Assembly (NCBI RefSeq): GCF_004137355.1
Contig: NZ_SDVB01000170.1
Location: 352,918 to 416,917 of the forward strand
Length of the DNA stretch: 64,000 nt
Reading direction: 5' to 3'
Source: Ciceribacter ferrooxidans
Lineage (GTDB): Bacteria; Pseudomonadota; Alphaproteobacteria; Rhizobiales; Rhizobiaceae
Shown here: positions 46,870 through 55,264 of the stretch, in pieces
How the letters are laid out: the number at the start of each line of letters is the position of its first letter
Numbering within the stretch: the first letter of the stretch is position 1
Notes under the pieces: model-generated
Seen by the model: the letters and a program-made list of their open reading frames with translations, nothing else
Told to the model about the DNA's origin: nothing
The model's database searches: none
Translations under genes and position numbers: made by a program

Positions 46870-47127
46870 ATGGACATTTCGCGCAACGAACAGCGCATCC
46901 TTCACCTGCTCGCCCAGGGCGGGCGGATCGAAATCTGCCGCAACGACAGCCGCAAGATCGAGAACGCCCGGTGCTTCTCGCGCGACGGCTGGCTCTATCC
47001 CGGCTTCGACCTTCTCCTTTTCCGAAAACTGAAACGGCTGAAGGCGATCAGCTCGAAGGCCGGACGCCCCTACCGGATCACCGAAAGGGGTCTGCGGCTC
47101 GTCAGGGCGGAACCGGACAACAGGTGA
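46870..47127 (+). CDS. yjhX: YjhX-family toxin
   Basis: An 85-residue protein matching the YjhX/UPF0386 family along its length: MDISRNEQRILHLLAQGGRI at the N-terminus, ARCFSRDGWLYPGFD and FRKLKRLKAISS in the middle, GRPYRITERGLRLVRAEPDNR at the end (E. coli YjhX ends with a very similar PDNR). E. coli YjhX is reported as a toxin neutralised by the neighbouring GNAT protein YjhQ. Here the nearest GNAT gene is divergent, 411 bp away, not the usual same-strand partner. The segment seems to be accessory DNA in the gat region. Confidence 0.85.
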   Translation: MDISRNEQRILHLLAQGGRIEICRNDSRKIENARCFSRDGWLYPGFDLLLFRKLKRLKAISSKAGRPYRITERGLRLVRAEPDNR

Positions 47128-47136
47128 CCAAATCAA

Positions 47137-47158
47137 AGCGGCGCCTTCCGGCGCCGCT
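47137..47158. terminator. Hairpin after the yjhX-like gene
   Basis: A 9-bp GC stem (47137-47145 with 47150-47158, TTCC loop) lies 9 bp after the stop. The minus strand continues TTTGATTTGG, the plus strand ctctcg, so it could serve the convergent hydrolase gene better than yjhX. Confidence 0.55.
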
Positions 47159-47251
47159 CTCGAACCTGAATATTGAACGCGCTCGACAGCAGAGGGCCGA
47201 TACACCCTGGCGAAAGTGCGAAATGACGTCCGGCAAACGCAGCTTAAGGCC

Positions 47252-48304
47252 CTATTTCAATGCTCGGCTGAATGCGGCAGCGACCATATCGATGATCTGC
47301 CCGTGGATTTCGCGGCGTGAGCGTCCTCCGCCATCCGAGCAGATCGGATCGCCTATCTTTTCGGATTCGGCGATCTCGGCCGCCCCGGGTCTACATTCGG
47401 CAAACATGCTGTAGTGACTTGCATCTTCGATCGTGGAGTAGCTTGCGTTTGGAATGACATTTGCGATTTCGTCCGCCCGCAGGGTGGGAGGGATTTTGCC
47501 CGGCTGGCCCAGATTCACGAGTGCGACGGGAATCGAGATTCGAGAAAGGCTGTCGAACTCGAAGACATCGACAGGCGCCGGATCAATCGCCATGGCAAAT
47601 CCGATGCGCGCGTCATGGTTATCTCGTCCGGCCGATCGCAGATCCATCGCGTGCAGATCGACGCCGCTTTGCCTGACCCAATCGCAAAGTGAAGGGTTGA
47701 GAGCATCCGTATCACAATAGCTTGCCAGGCGCTCAGGATCGATGCGAGCACCGGCGATCGCCAACGCCGTGCCGCCTCCCATCGAAAGCCCGAGGATACC
47801 TGTCTTGTCGAACGCGATATGCTCTTTGAAAAGAGGGGCGTCCTCCATCGCATTCAAGGTTTCGGTGATATCGGCTGGGCGCAGCCAGAGCTTCATCGTT
47901 TCCGCCGCAGACCTGCTGGCGCCTGTGTTTCCGGGGTGGGTGGGCGCCGCCACGATGAAACCCTGTTTCGCCAAGGGCACGGCAATCCAGCTCAAGGCTT
48001 GCGCGTTTCCCGCGAGGCCGGCACCGTGGGAAAGCAGTATCAAAGGAAATCCGCCACCCGAGATCGGACCGTCGAGCCCGGCGGGCGTCCCAACAAAAAA
48101 GACGCTCTCGCCAAGCTTCACGGGATCGCCCTCCGCATCCGCAGGATACCAGACGGTAACGGCAAGATCGCGGCCCCGTTCCCTGGAGGGAACCGCAATC
48201 TCACGCACACCGACATAGTCACCGGCAACCGCCGGATGGTACGTCATCAGCATCGAAGAAGCGATGGTGCAAAGCACGATAACCATTGACGTCAGTTTTT
48301 TCAT
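47252..48304 (-). CDS. Secreted alpha/beta hydrolase (dienelactone hydrolase/PAF acetylhydrolase-like)
   Basis: A 350-residue protein with a signal peptide (about 1-27) and an alpha/beta-hydrolase fold. Oxyanion-hole HGAG (LILLSHGAGL), nucleophile elbow GLSMGGG, and a catalytic His probably in EDASHYSMF. The start at 48304 has GGAGGA upstream. Codon use looks less GC-biased than the neighbours, and it lies with yjhX between two related GNAT genes, so it was probably acquired. Substrate class (esterase, lipase or dienelactone) is not known. Confidence 0.8.
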   Translation of the reverse strand: MKKLTSMVIVLCTIASSMLMTYHPAVAGDYVGVREIAVPSRERGRDLAVTVWYPADAEGDPVKLGESVFFVGTPAGLDGPISGGGFPLILLSHGAGLAGNAQALSWIAVPLAKQGFIVAAPTHPGNTGASRSAAETMKLWLRPADITETLNAMEDAPLFKEHIAFDKTGILGLSMGGGTALAIAGARIDPERLASYCDTDALNPSLCDWVRQSGVDLHAMDLRSAGRDNHDARIGFAMAIDPAPVDVFEFDSLSRISIPVALVNLGQPGKIPPTLRADEIANVIPNASYSTIEDASHYSMFAECRPGAAEIAESEKIGDPICSDGGGRSRREIHGQIIDMVAAAFSRALK

Positions 48305-48675
48305 TGCCGTCCTCCTGTGACCTTCACGCTCGAACAATCCCGCGCCGCGCCGCAACCCGGATCGAGGCAGACCGGATGGTTCGTGTTCAGGCTCACAATC
48401 GACAGGAAAACGGGCAGGTTCGCCCAAGAACGCGATTCAGGACGTCCGAAATCGCGTTCGAGGGGGTCTTGCGGAGATCTACGCCGGACGCGGAGGACTA
48501 CCAACAGGTGGTGGCGTGCCGCCCGCGCTCTCCGGACCGGAGGCAGAAGGCGTCAGGCGGTCAGGATGGTATGCGGGTCAGGGGCTCCGTCTTCCGGGGC
48601 CGCCCCTTATTCATTCAGTCACCACCCCTTCGCCGGGAGGAAGGTGTCGACGGCCTTTCACGTGAAGGCCGGCAG
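48305..48675. other. Spacer with a copy of the gatA 3' end
   Basis: About 370 bp without a gene. Bases 48619-48655 resemble the gatA 3' end at 49150-49186 in the same orientation: 32 of 37 positions match by eye, and both encode a TFxPAK-xW tail followed by a stop. The rest looks like ordinary spacer and probably holds the hydrolase promoter. Confidence 0.65.
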
Positions 48676-49159
48676 CTACAGCGCCTTTTCCAGATGGACC
48701 TTCTCGACCTCCATCTGCATCGCCTCCGACCGCTCCATCCCACGCCAGACAAGGACGAAGCCGCAGCGCTCATAGAGCCGAATGGCGCCGATGTTGCGGG
48801 CATGGGTGGCGATGCGCGCGCTCTATTCCCTCGCTCCGCATCAGGGAGAAGACGTGTTCGAGAAGCGCCCTGCCGGCGCCCTTTCCCTGGTGATCGGGAT
48901 GAACCCACAGGTCGGAGACATAATCGGCATCGCCGTCGCGGGCGGTCCAGCCGACGATCTCGCCGTCGCATTCGGCGACAAGAATGACCACCGAACCGGA
49001 CGCGGCGAAATCACGGAAGGCGCGGTGCACGCGCGCCGGCATCTCGGCGCCGAAGTCGTTCAAGACGGGGTTCGCCGCCCAGGCGGAAAAGCCGACTTCG
49101 CCGACGCTTTCGGCGTCGGCCTGGGTCATCGGCCGGATCAGGATCCCGCTTACCACCAC
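48676..49159 (-). pseudogene. Frameshifted GNAT N-acetyltransferase next to gatA
   Basis: The frame from the GTG at 49159 runs [20 protein letters not shown] through WTARDGDADYVSDLWVHPDHQGKGAGRALLE, then breaks at a (CG)n tract near 48815-48822. The family sequence (RIATHARNIGAIRLYERCGF and on to a stop at 48676) continues in another frame; restoring one lost GC pair would give a full-length enzyme. It overlaps the gatA stop. Either a true pseudogene, a slippage site, or a sequencing error. Confidence 0.8.
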
Positions 49160-50628
49160 TTCGCCGGGCGGAAGGTGCCGGCGGCCTGTTCGATGACGTG
49201 GGCCGCCTTGAAGAGCGTGCTCTCCTCGAATGGCCGGCCGATGAGCTGCAGGCCGAGCGGAAGGCCCTTGGCGTCGAGGCCGGCGGGAACGGAAAGACCC
49301 GGAAGCCCGGCCATGTTCACCGTGACGGTGAAGATGTCCTGCATGTACATCGCCACCGGATCGGCGGCGAGTGCCTCGTCGCCGATGGCGAAGGCCGAGG
49401 ACGGCGTGATCGGCGCGAGCACGGTGTCGACCTCGTTGAAGGCGAGCTCGAAGTCGCGCTTGATCAGCGTGCGGACCTTCTGCGCCTGCAGATAATAGGC
49501 GTCGTAGTAACCGGCCGAGAGCACGTAGGTACCGATCAGGATACGCCGCTTGACCTCGGTGCCGAAACCGGCCGCGCGGGTCTTCTCATACATGTCGGCA
49601 ATGTCCTTGCCGTCGACGCGCAGCCCGTAGCGGACGCCGTCATAGCGGGCAAGGTTCGACGAGGCTTCCGCCGGTGCGACGATGTAGTAGGCCGGCAGCG
49701 CGTATTTGGTGTGCGGCAGGGAAATATCGACGATCTCGGCACCGGCGTCCTTCAGCCAGGCCACACCCTGTGCCCAGAGCTTCTCGATCTCTTCGGGCAT
49801 GCCCTCTACGCGGTATTCCTTCGGAATGCCGATCCGCATGCCCTTGAGCGACTGGCCGAGCGCCGCCTCGTAGTCCGGAACCGGGATGTCGACCGAGGTC
49901 GTGTCCTTGTCGTCGACGCTCGCCATCGACTTCAGCAGGATCGCCGCGTCGCGGACGTCGCGGGCGATCGGGCCGGCCTGGTCGAGGGAGGACGCATAGG
50001 CGACAATGCCCCAACGCGAGCAGCGGCCATAAGTCGGCTTGATGCCGACCGTGCCGGTAAAGGCGGCCGGCTGGCGGATCGAGCCGCCGGTGTCGGTGGC
50101 CGTCGCGCCGGCGCAGAGATGGGCCGCGACCGCAGCCGCCGAGCCGCCCGACGAGCCGCCGGGAACGAGGCGCTGATCGGAGCCGCTCGCCTTCCACGGG
50201 TTGGTCACCGGACCGTAGTGGGAGCTCTCGTTGGAGGACCCCATGGCAAACTCGTCCATGTTGAGCTTGCCGAGCATGACGGCGCCGTCGTCCCAGAGAT
50301 TCTGGGTGACGGTCGATTCGTATTTCGGCCGGAAGCGGCTGAGGACCGCGCTGCAGGCCTGGGTGTGGACATCGCGGGTCGCAAACAGGTCCTTGACGCC
50401 GAGTGGAATGCCTTCGAGCACCCCGGCCTTGCCGGCGGCAATGCGCTCATCGGAGGCCTTCGCCATCTCAAGCGCCTTCTCCGGCGTGACCGTCACATAG
50501 GCGTTGATCGCATCGTTCGCGCTCTCGATCGCCTGCAGATAGGCGTCGGTCAGCTCGACGGCTTTGAATTCCTTCGCCGCCAGTTTGGCGCGGGCTTCGG
50601 CAATGGTCAGGCTGGTCAGTTCGCTCAT
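49150..50628 (-). CDS. gatA: Asp/Glu-tRNA(Asn/Gln) amidotransferase subunit A
   Basis: Glutaminase subunit of GatCAB: releases ammonia from Gln for the tRNA-bound amide. 492 residues of the amidase-signature family with Ser-cis-Ser-Lys triad parts visible: Lys in [13 protein letters not shown], serines in [17 protein letters not shown], and [14 protein letters not shown]. gatC is 94 bp upstream on the same strand. The 3' end is repeated at 48619-48655. Confidence 0.97.
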   Translation of the reverse strand: MSELTSLTIAEARAKLAAKEFKAVELTDAYLQAIESANDAINAYVTVTPEKALEMAKASDERIAAGKAGVLEGIPLGVKDLFATRDVHTQACSAVLSRFRPKYESTVTQNLWDDGAVMLGKLNMDEFAMGSSNESSHYGPVTNPWKASGSDQRLVPGGSSGGSAAAVAAHLCAGATATDTGGSIRQPAAFTGTVGIKPTYGRCSRWGIVAYASSLDQAGPIARDVRDAAILLKSMASVDDKDTTSVDIPVPDYEAALGQSLKGMRIGIPKEYRVEGMPEEIEKLWAQGVAWLKDAGAEIVDISLPHTKYALPAYYIVAPAEASSNLARYDGVRYGLRVDGKDIADMYEKTRAAGFGTEVKRRILIGTYVLSAGYYDAYYLQAQKVRTLIKRDFELAFNEVDTVLAPITPSSAFAIGDEALAADPVAMYMQDIFTVTVNMAGLPGLSVPAGLDAKGLPLGLQLIGRPFEESTLFKAAHVIEQAAGTFRPAKWW

Positions 50629-50722
50629 GATCGGTTCACTTCAAAAATGAAAGGCGCCTTGGCAGCGCGTCAATGCTGGATACGGCCCGGAGACGGCCGT
50701 CACGCGCGGAAATAGGCGACGG

Positions 50723-51010
50723 TTATTCGACAACCTTCGGCACGAGGAAGAAATTGCGATCGGTCTCCGGCGCATTGGCGACGATATCGTCCGCCTTGCT
50801 GCCGTCGGTGACCTCGTCCTTGCGCTTCTTCATCGCCATCGGCGTGACCGAAGTCATCGGCTCGACGCCGGTGACGTCGACCTCGGAAAGCTGCTCGACG
50901 AAGCCGAGAATGCCGTTCAGTTCACCCATCATCCGCTCCGCGTCCTCTTCATCGAGGGCAATGCGGGCAAGATGCGCAACACGCTTCACGGTGGCGAGAT
51001 CAACGGACAT
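50723..51010 (-). CDS. gatC: Asp/Glu-tRNA(Asn/Gln) amidotransferase subunit C
   Basis: A 95-residue belt that stabilises GatA-GatB. Typical start [20 protein letters not shown], central [19 protein letters not shown] and end FFLVPKVVE. First gene of gatC-gatA, with its own promoter candidate bounded by an inverted repeat. Confidence 0.97.
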   Translation of the reverse strand: MSVDLATVKRVAHLARIALDEEDAERMMGELNGILGFVEQLSEVDVTGVEPMTSVTPMAMKKRKDEVTDGSKADDIVANAPETDRNFFLVPKVVE

Positions 51011-51031
51011 GGGTATTCTCCAGACAGACTG

Positions 51032-51077
51032 TTTCCCCCGCTATAATGGCCGCAAGACGCATGCGCAACGGGGGAAA
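51032..51077 (-). promoter_or_regulatory. gatC promoter inside a 9-bp inverted repeat
   Basis: Minus strand TTGCGC (51068-51063), 17 bp, TATAGC (51045-51040). A perfect 9-bp inverted repeat (51032-51040 with 51069-51077) starts at the -10 end and just past the -35. It may be an operator, or the remains of a terminator of the upstream UPF0173 gene. Confidence 0.55.
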
Positions 51078-51080
51078 TCG

Positions 51081-51785
51081 TCAGAGGTCGAGGCTCTCGC
51101 CGGGCTTCGGCGTGGCGACCCTGGTCTTCGTTCCCTCCATGCCGGCAACGAACTTCTCCGGCGTCTGGTCGATGATCGGGAAGGAACCGTAATGGCAGGG
51201 CAGAGCGACTTCGAAATTGAAGAAGCGCTGGCAGGCGAGCGCAGCGACGGCACCGCCCATGGTGAAGCGGTCACCGATCGGCACGATGCCGATGTCGGGG
51301 CGATGCAACTCGTTGATCAGCGCCATGTCGGAGAAGATGTCGGTGTCGCCCATGTGGAGCAGCGAGGCGCCGTCGTCGAAATGCAGCATCAGGCCGTTCG
51401 GATTGCCGAGCGAGTGGGAGACGCCGTCTTCGGTGATGGAGGCGGAGGAATGCAGCGCGTTGGTGAAGGTAACGGTGAAGCTCTCCATGTCGATGGTGCC
51501 GCCGGTGTTGCCGGGCGAGTAGTTTTCGAGCCCCTTATGGGCGAGCCACATGCAGAGGTCGAAATTGGCGACGACCGTTGCACCGCTCTCCTTCGCGATC
51601 GCAAGCGTATCGCCGACATGGTCTCCGTGACCATGGGTCAGCAGGATGTGGGTGACGCCGGCGGCGGCCTCCTTCACGTCAACACCGGAAAAGCCCGGAT
51701 TGCCGGTGAAGAAGGGATCGACGAGGATGCGGGCCTTGCCGGTTTCGATGCGGAAGGCGGAGTGTCCGAGCCAGGTGATTTTCAT
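51081..51785 (-). CDS. UPF0173 metal-dependent hydrolase (beta-lactamase fold)
   Basis: A 234-residue cytoplasmic metallo-hydrolase. The start [14 protein letters not shown] is the family N-terminus; an ATG two codons earlier is possible. Metal motif HGHGDHVGD (about 52-60), [35 protein letters not shown] and the C-terminal CHYGSFP give the two-metal site. The reaction of this family is not settled. It lies immediately upstream of gatC, which has its own promoter. Confidence 0.93.
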   Translation of the reverse strand: MKITWLGHSAFRIETGKARILVDPFFTGNPGFSGVDVKEAAAGVTHILLTHGHGDHVGDTLAIAKESGATVVANFDLCMWLAHKGLENYSPGNTGGTIDMESFTVTFTNALHSSASITEDGVSHSLGNPNGLMLHFDDGASLLHMGDTDIFSDMALINELHRPDIGIVPIGDRFTMGGAVAALACQRFFNFEVALPCHYGSFPIIDQTPEKFVAGMEGTKTRVATPKPGESLDL

Positions 51786-52005
51786 TGTCATCTCTTCCTT
51801 TCGAATCTTCTGCCGTGTGGCCACCGATCTCATTAGAGTATTTTGGCCGACAGCGGCAGCAGGGCAAGTCCGCCGACGCCTTCCGCGCTCGTATTGCGCT
51901 GCCCTGCCCGGTAGGATATGCGACATCATCCCCCGATGGACGGACTTTGCGGCCCAAGTGGCGCCATCTATCGGGTTTTCGCGTGACGGCCGCAAGGAGG
52001 CAAGA

Positions 52006-52302
52006 ATGTCCGACGATGATTATGTATACGACGAAGTAACCGGCGAATGGCGGCCGGCCTCCGAAATGGCTGCGCAGGCCGCAGCCGCGGCCGAGGTTCG
52101 CGACAGTGCGGGCAACGTTCTCGCCGACGGTGATTCCGTCACCCTCATCAAGGACCTCAAGGTCAAGGGCACCAGCACGACCCTGAAGCAGGGGACCGTC
52201 ATCAAGTCGATCCGCCTCACGGAGAATCCGGAGGAGGTCGACTGCCGCCACGACGCGATCAAGGGCCTCGTGCTGCGCACCGAATTCTTGCGCAAGCGGT
52301 AA
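52006..52302 (+). CDS. PhnA-domain protein (YjdM-like, C-terminal domain only)
   Basis: A 98-residue protein whose residues from about 33 on match the C-terminal PhnA domain: [34 protein letters not shown], then [11 protein letters not shown] and a final TEFLRKR. The N-terminal zinc ribbon of E. coli YjdM is replaced by a short acidic segment ([18 protein letters not shown]). Despite the name, YjdM is not established as needed for phosphonate use. A perfect AAGGAGG precedes it. It precedes ruvX by 8 bp, so the two are probably co-transcribed. Confidence 0.88.
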   Translation: MSDDDYVYDEVTGEWRPASEMAAQAAAAAEVRDSAGNVLADGDSVTLIKDLKVKGTSTTLKQGTVIKSIRLTENPEEVDCRHDAIKGLVLRTEFLRKR

Positions 52303-52310
52303 GGAACGGC

Positions 52311-52808
52311 ATGGCCACGCTGACGATCGAGGAACTTGCAGGCTTCCTGAAGCCCGGCCAGGCGATTGCCGGCCTCGATCTCGGCACCAAGACGATCGGG
52401 GTCGCGATGTCGGACCTCGGTCGCCGCTTCTCCACCCCCCGTCCGGTCATCAAGCGCGTCAAGTTCACCAGGGACGCCGAGGTGTTGCTCGATTTCGCGG
52501 CAAGGGAAAGGGTGGCCGCCTTCGTCATCGGCCTGCCGATGAACATGGACGGCTCGTCCGGGCCACGCGTTCAGGCGACGCGAGCCTTCGTCCGCACGAT
52601 GGCGGAAAAGACGGATATTCCCTTCGTGCTCTGGGACGAGCGGCTTTCGACGGTCGCGGCGGAACGCGCGCTTCTCGAAATGGACGTCTCACGCAACAAG
52701 CGCGCCGAGCGCATCGACTCGGCGGCCGCGGCCTTCATCCTTCAGGGCGCCCTCGACAGGCTTTCGACGCTTTCGAGGACAGGCACCTCGGACACAGACA
52801 CGCCCTGA
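52311..52808 (+). CDS. ruvX: RuvX/YqgF-family putative pre-16S rRNA nuclease
   Basis: A 165-residue RNase H-like nuclease of the YqgF family, proposed Holliday-junction resolvase and pre-16S rRNA 5'-end processing enzyme. The first Asp in [31 protein letters not shown], then [12 protein letters not shown] and the [16 protein letters not shown] end are typical. Its 3' end overlaps the convergent DUF6105 gene by 67 bp. Confidence 0.93.
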   Translation: MATLTIEELAGFLKPGQAIAGLDLGTKTIGVAMSDLGRRFSTPRPVIKRVKFTRDAEVLLDFAARERVAAFVIGLPMNMDGSSGPRVQATRAFVRTMAEKTDIPFVLWDERLSTVAAERALLEMDVSRNKRAERIDSAAAAFILQGALDRLSTLSRTGTSDTDTP

Positions 52809-53077
52809 CGCGCCCGCCACCAGGCGGCGATCGCGCGGCGCTTGCGCAAGGCGATGATCGCGAAGACGAACAGGCTGTCGAATACGATGGCGCGTGCGAC
52901 CAGCGGCGGAATGGTTTCCGGCGGGATGCCGAGAATGTCGCCGTAGATCTGGAAGACCAGGTCATGCGCCTGACGGGTCAGCATGAAGTAGCCGAAACTG
53001 ATGTCGTTGTAGGAAAGGCCGTACCAGCCTCCGAGCAGCACGATCGGCGTCGCCCAGAAAATCAGGAACGTCTTCAT
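52742..53077 (-). CDS. Small two-helix membrane protein (DUF6105-like)
   Basis: A 111-residue inner-membrane protein with hydrophobic segments at about 2-19 ([18 protein letters not shown]) and about 65-82. The linker contains [14 protein letters not shown] and the C-terminus is basic then acidic. I place it tentatively in DUF6105. The start overlaps the stop of a tiny upstream ORF (ATGA), so the two are coupled. The 3' end overlaps ruvX by 67 bp. Confidence 0.75.
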   Translation of the reverse strand: MKTFLIFWATPIVLLGGWYGLSYNDISFGYFMLTRQAHDLVFQIYGDILGIPPETIPPLVARAIVFDSLFVFAIIALRKRRAIAAWWRARQGVSVSEVPVLESVESLSRAP

Positions 53078-53244
53078 GCCGCCCTCCCCTTCCATTCTTG
53101 CGTCGGCGTCCAGTTGCGGACGAGCCATGTTGCCAGCGCCATCGCGCTGAGCACGACGGCAGGCACGGCGATGTCGAGCGCCAGACCGGCGAAGAACATC
53201 ATCACCATCAGCATTCTCGCAATTCGTGCGGCGCTGTTAACCAT
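53074..53244 (-). CDS. 56-residue small membrane protein
   Basis: An ORF of 56 residues with one long hydrophobic segment: MVNSAARIARMLMVMMFFAG, then LALDIAVPAVVLSAMALATW, and a short end of [17 protein letters not shown]. Its TGA (53074-53076) overlaps the start of the next gene in ATGA. GGAG lies about 11 bp before the ATG. It is below many ORF size limits and so easily missed. Function unknown; likely co-expressed with the DUF6105-like protein. Confidence 0.65.
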   Translation of the reverse strand: MVNSAARIARMLMVMMFFAGLALDIAVPAVVLSAMALATWLVRNWTPTQEWKGRAA

Positions 53245-53401
53245 CTTGCCATCGGCTCCGGCATTGTCCGGTCCGAAACTCGCGCGTTAACCGCCTCCGC
53301 GCAACGTAAACCATTTGTTAAGGTTAATGCGCCCTGGGGATAACCGGCATACCCGCCCGCTCCTGCTCCCGCCTGCCCGACGGCAGTGACAGACAATGTT
53401 G

Positions 53402-53423
53402 TATTTAGCTATCCAACTAAATA
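53402..53423. promoter_or_regulatory. Palindrome upstream of the small membrane operon
   Basis: Perfect 7-bp arms TATTTAG and CTAAATA with an 8-bp spacer, in AT-rich sequence. It lies between the AidB-like gene end and the small membrane gene start (on the minus strand about 160 bp upstream of the latter). It could be a repressor site; no regulator gene is adjacent. Confidence 0.45.
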
Positions 53424-53487
53424 TAGACCTTACCAGACCGCGCGCCGCCGCTTATCCACCCTCGATGTCGGCGCCGGCAGACCGGCC

Positions 53488-55140
53488 CTACCCTGCCGCC
53501 GGATAGAGGAGATCGAGGACATAGCGAGCGTCGAAGCGGGCGTCGATGGCGCCGTAGGTGTGGCGCCAGCCGCCGGCGAGGCGCGTCTCGAGGAAGGCAT
53601 CGGCGATCTTGCCGGCACCGAGGCGATAGAGTTCCGCCGCGGCGGCTGCGAGCGCCAACTGCTCGACGAGGAGCCTTGACGCGGCTTCGTCGCGTTCGGC
53701 GAGTGCGGTCGCGGCCCTCAGGACCTCGACAGTCTTCCTGCCGGAGACACCGAGGTCGCGTTCGAGTCCGGCAAAGATCGTCTCGAAGAGATCCTTGCCG
53801 CGGTTCAGCACCCTGAGCACGTCGAGCGCCATGACGTTGCCCGATCCTTCCCAGATCGCATTGACCGGCGCTTCCCGGTAGTGGCGGGCGATCGCTCGCT
53901 CCTCGATGTAGCCGCTGCCGCCGATGCATTCCATCGCCTCGTAGATCAGCGCCGGCGCCATTTTGCAGACCCAGTATTTCACGACCGGCGTCATCACCCG
54001 CGCATAGGCGGCATCGGCGGGGTTGTCGCGGGCCTGATCGAAGGACTGCGCGAGCCGGAAGACGAGCGCCGTCGCGCCTGCGACGTCGAGCGCCATGTCG
54101 GCGAGGACACGGGTCATGATCGGCTGGTCGATCAGCATCTTGCCGAAGACGCTGCGGCCACGAACATGGTGGACGGCTTCCGCCATCGACGCGCGCATGA
54201 TGCCTGCAGACGCAACGGCGCAGTCGAGCCGGGTCAGCGTCACCATGTCGAGGATAGTGCGGATGCCGTCGCCGGGGTGGCCGAGGATATAGCCGAACGT
54301 GCCGTCGAACTCGACCTCCGAGGAGGCGTTCGAACGGTTGCCGAGCTTGTCCTTCAGGCGCTGGAACCGCAGCCCGTTGGCCGAGCCGTCTTCGAGCAGG
54401 CGCGGTACGAGGAAGCAGCCGATCCCCTCCGGCGTCTGGGCGAGCATCACGAAGGCATCGCTCATCGGCGCGGACATGAACCACTTGTGGCCGGAAAGGC
54501 GATAGATGCCCTCGCCCGCCCGCTCGGCGCGGGAGATGTTGGCGCGGACGTCGGTGCCGCCCTGCTTCTCCGTCATGCCCATGCCGAGCGTGATGCCCGT
54601 CTTCTGCATCGGCGGCTTGTTGGAGGAGTCGTACTTGCGCGAGAGGATTTTCGGCACCCACTCCTTCTGCACCTGCGGCGAAGCCATCAGGGCGGCGACG
54701 GACGCGCTTGTCATCGTCAGTGGGCAGAGGTGCCCGCATTCGAGCTGGGCGGTCAGGAAGAAGCGGACCGCGCGGGCCCTGTGCTCGTTCCCGCGGGTGT
54801 CGGGATGGTTTTCCCAGGCGGACGAATGCAGCCCGTTCGCCATCGAGCGGCGCATCAGAGCATGCCAGGCCGGATGGAACTCGACGACGTCCAGCCGTTC
54901 ACCGCGCACGCCGTGGGTCCGCAATTGCGGCACATTCTGGTTCGCCATACGCGCCAGTTCCTGCGCCTCCGGCGAGGTCACGTAGCGGCCGAGCGCGTCA
55001 TATTCTTCCCGAAGCGAACGATGAAGCCCCGAGCTCAGATCGACGATCAGCGGATCGGACCGGTAGGCGTTGACGCCGGACCAGGGTTTCGGCTGGTTCA
55101 GTTCGGCGAGTTTGTCTTCTGTCCGGCTCATTTCGCTCAT
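53488..55140 (-). CDS. Acyl-CoA dehydrogenase, AidB-like
   Basis: A 550-residue flavoprotein with the AidB layout: an extended N-terminal part, ACAD N-terminal and middle domains (TGITLGMGMTEKQGGTDVRA, HKWFMSAPMSDAFVMLAQ), FAD/substrate segment with ANGLRFQRLKDKLGNRSNAS, and C-terminal helices with IGGSGYIEERAIARHYRE and WEGSGNVMALD. E. coli AidB (about 540 residues) binds DNA and is part of the Ada response to alkylation; the present protein may instead be a metabolic isovaleryl-CoA-like dehydrogenase. No Ada box was looked for. It is divergent from pyrB. Confidence 0.9.
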   Translation of the reverse strand: MSEMSRTEDKLAELNQPKPWSGVNAYRSDPLIVDLSSGLHRSLREEYDALGRYVTSPEAQELARMANQNVPQLRTHGVRGERLDVVEFHPAWHALMRRSMANGLHSSAWENHPDTRGNEHRARAVRFFLTAQLECGHLCPLTMTSASVAALMASPQVQKEWVPKILSRKYDSSNKPPMQKTGITLGMGMTEKQGGTDVRANISRAERAGEGIYRLSGHKWFMSAPMSDAFVMLAQTPEGIGCFLVPRLLEDGSANGLRFQRLKDKLGNRSNASSEVEFDGTFGYILGHPGDGIRTILDMVTLTRLDCAVASAGIMRASMAEAVHHVRGRSVFGKMLIDQPIMTRVLADMALDVAGATALVFRLAQSFDQARDNPADAAYARVMTPVVKYWVCKMAPALIYEAMECIGGSGYIEERAIARHYREAPVNAIWEGSGNVMALDVLRVLNRGKDLFETIFAGLERDLGVSGRKTVEVLRAATALAERDEAASRLLVEQLALAAAAAELYRLGAGKIADAFLETRLAGGWRHTYGAIDARFDARYVLDLLYPAAG

Positions 55141-55264
55141 TTTTGGCTTTTGAAGGATGTGATTCGTTTAACATGGGGAACAAAGTCCAATCCACATAGC
55201 ACATGCTTGCCCCCCCGGCTGGCAATCTTTATAGACCGCGTGACTATCTCAGGAGGACAGTCCC

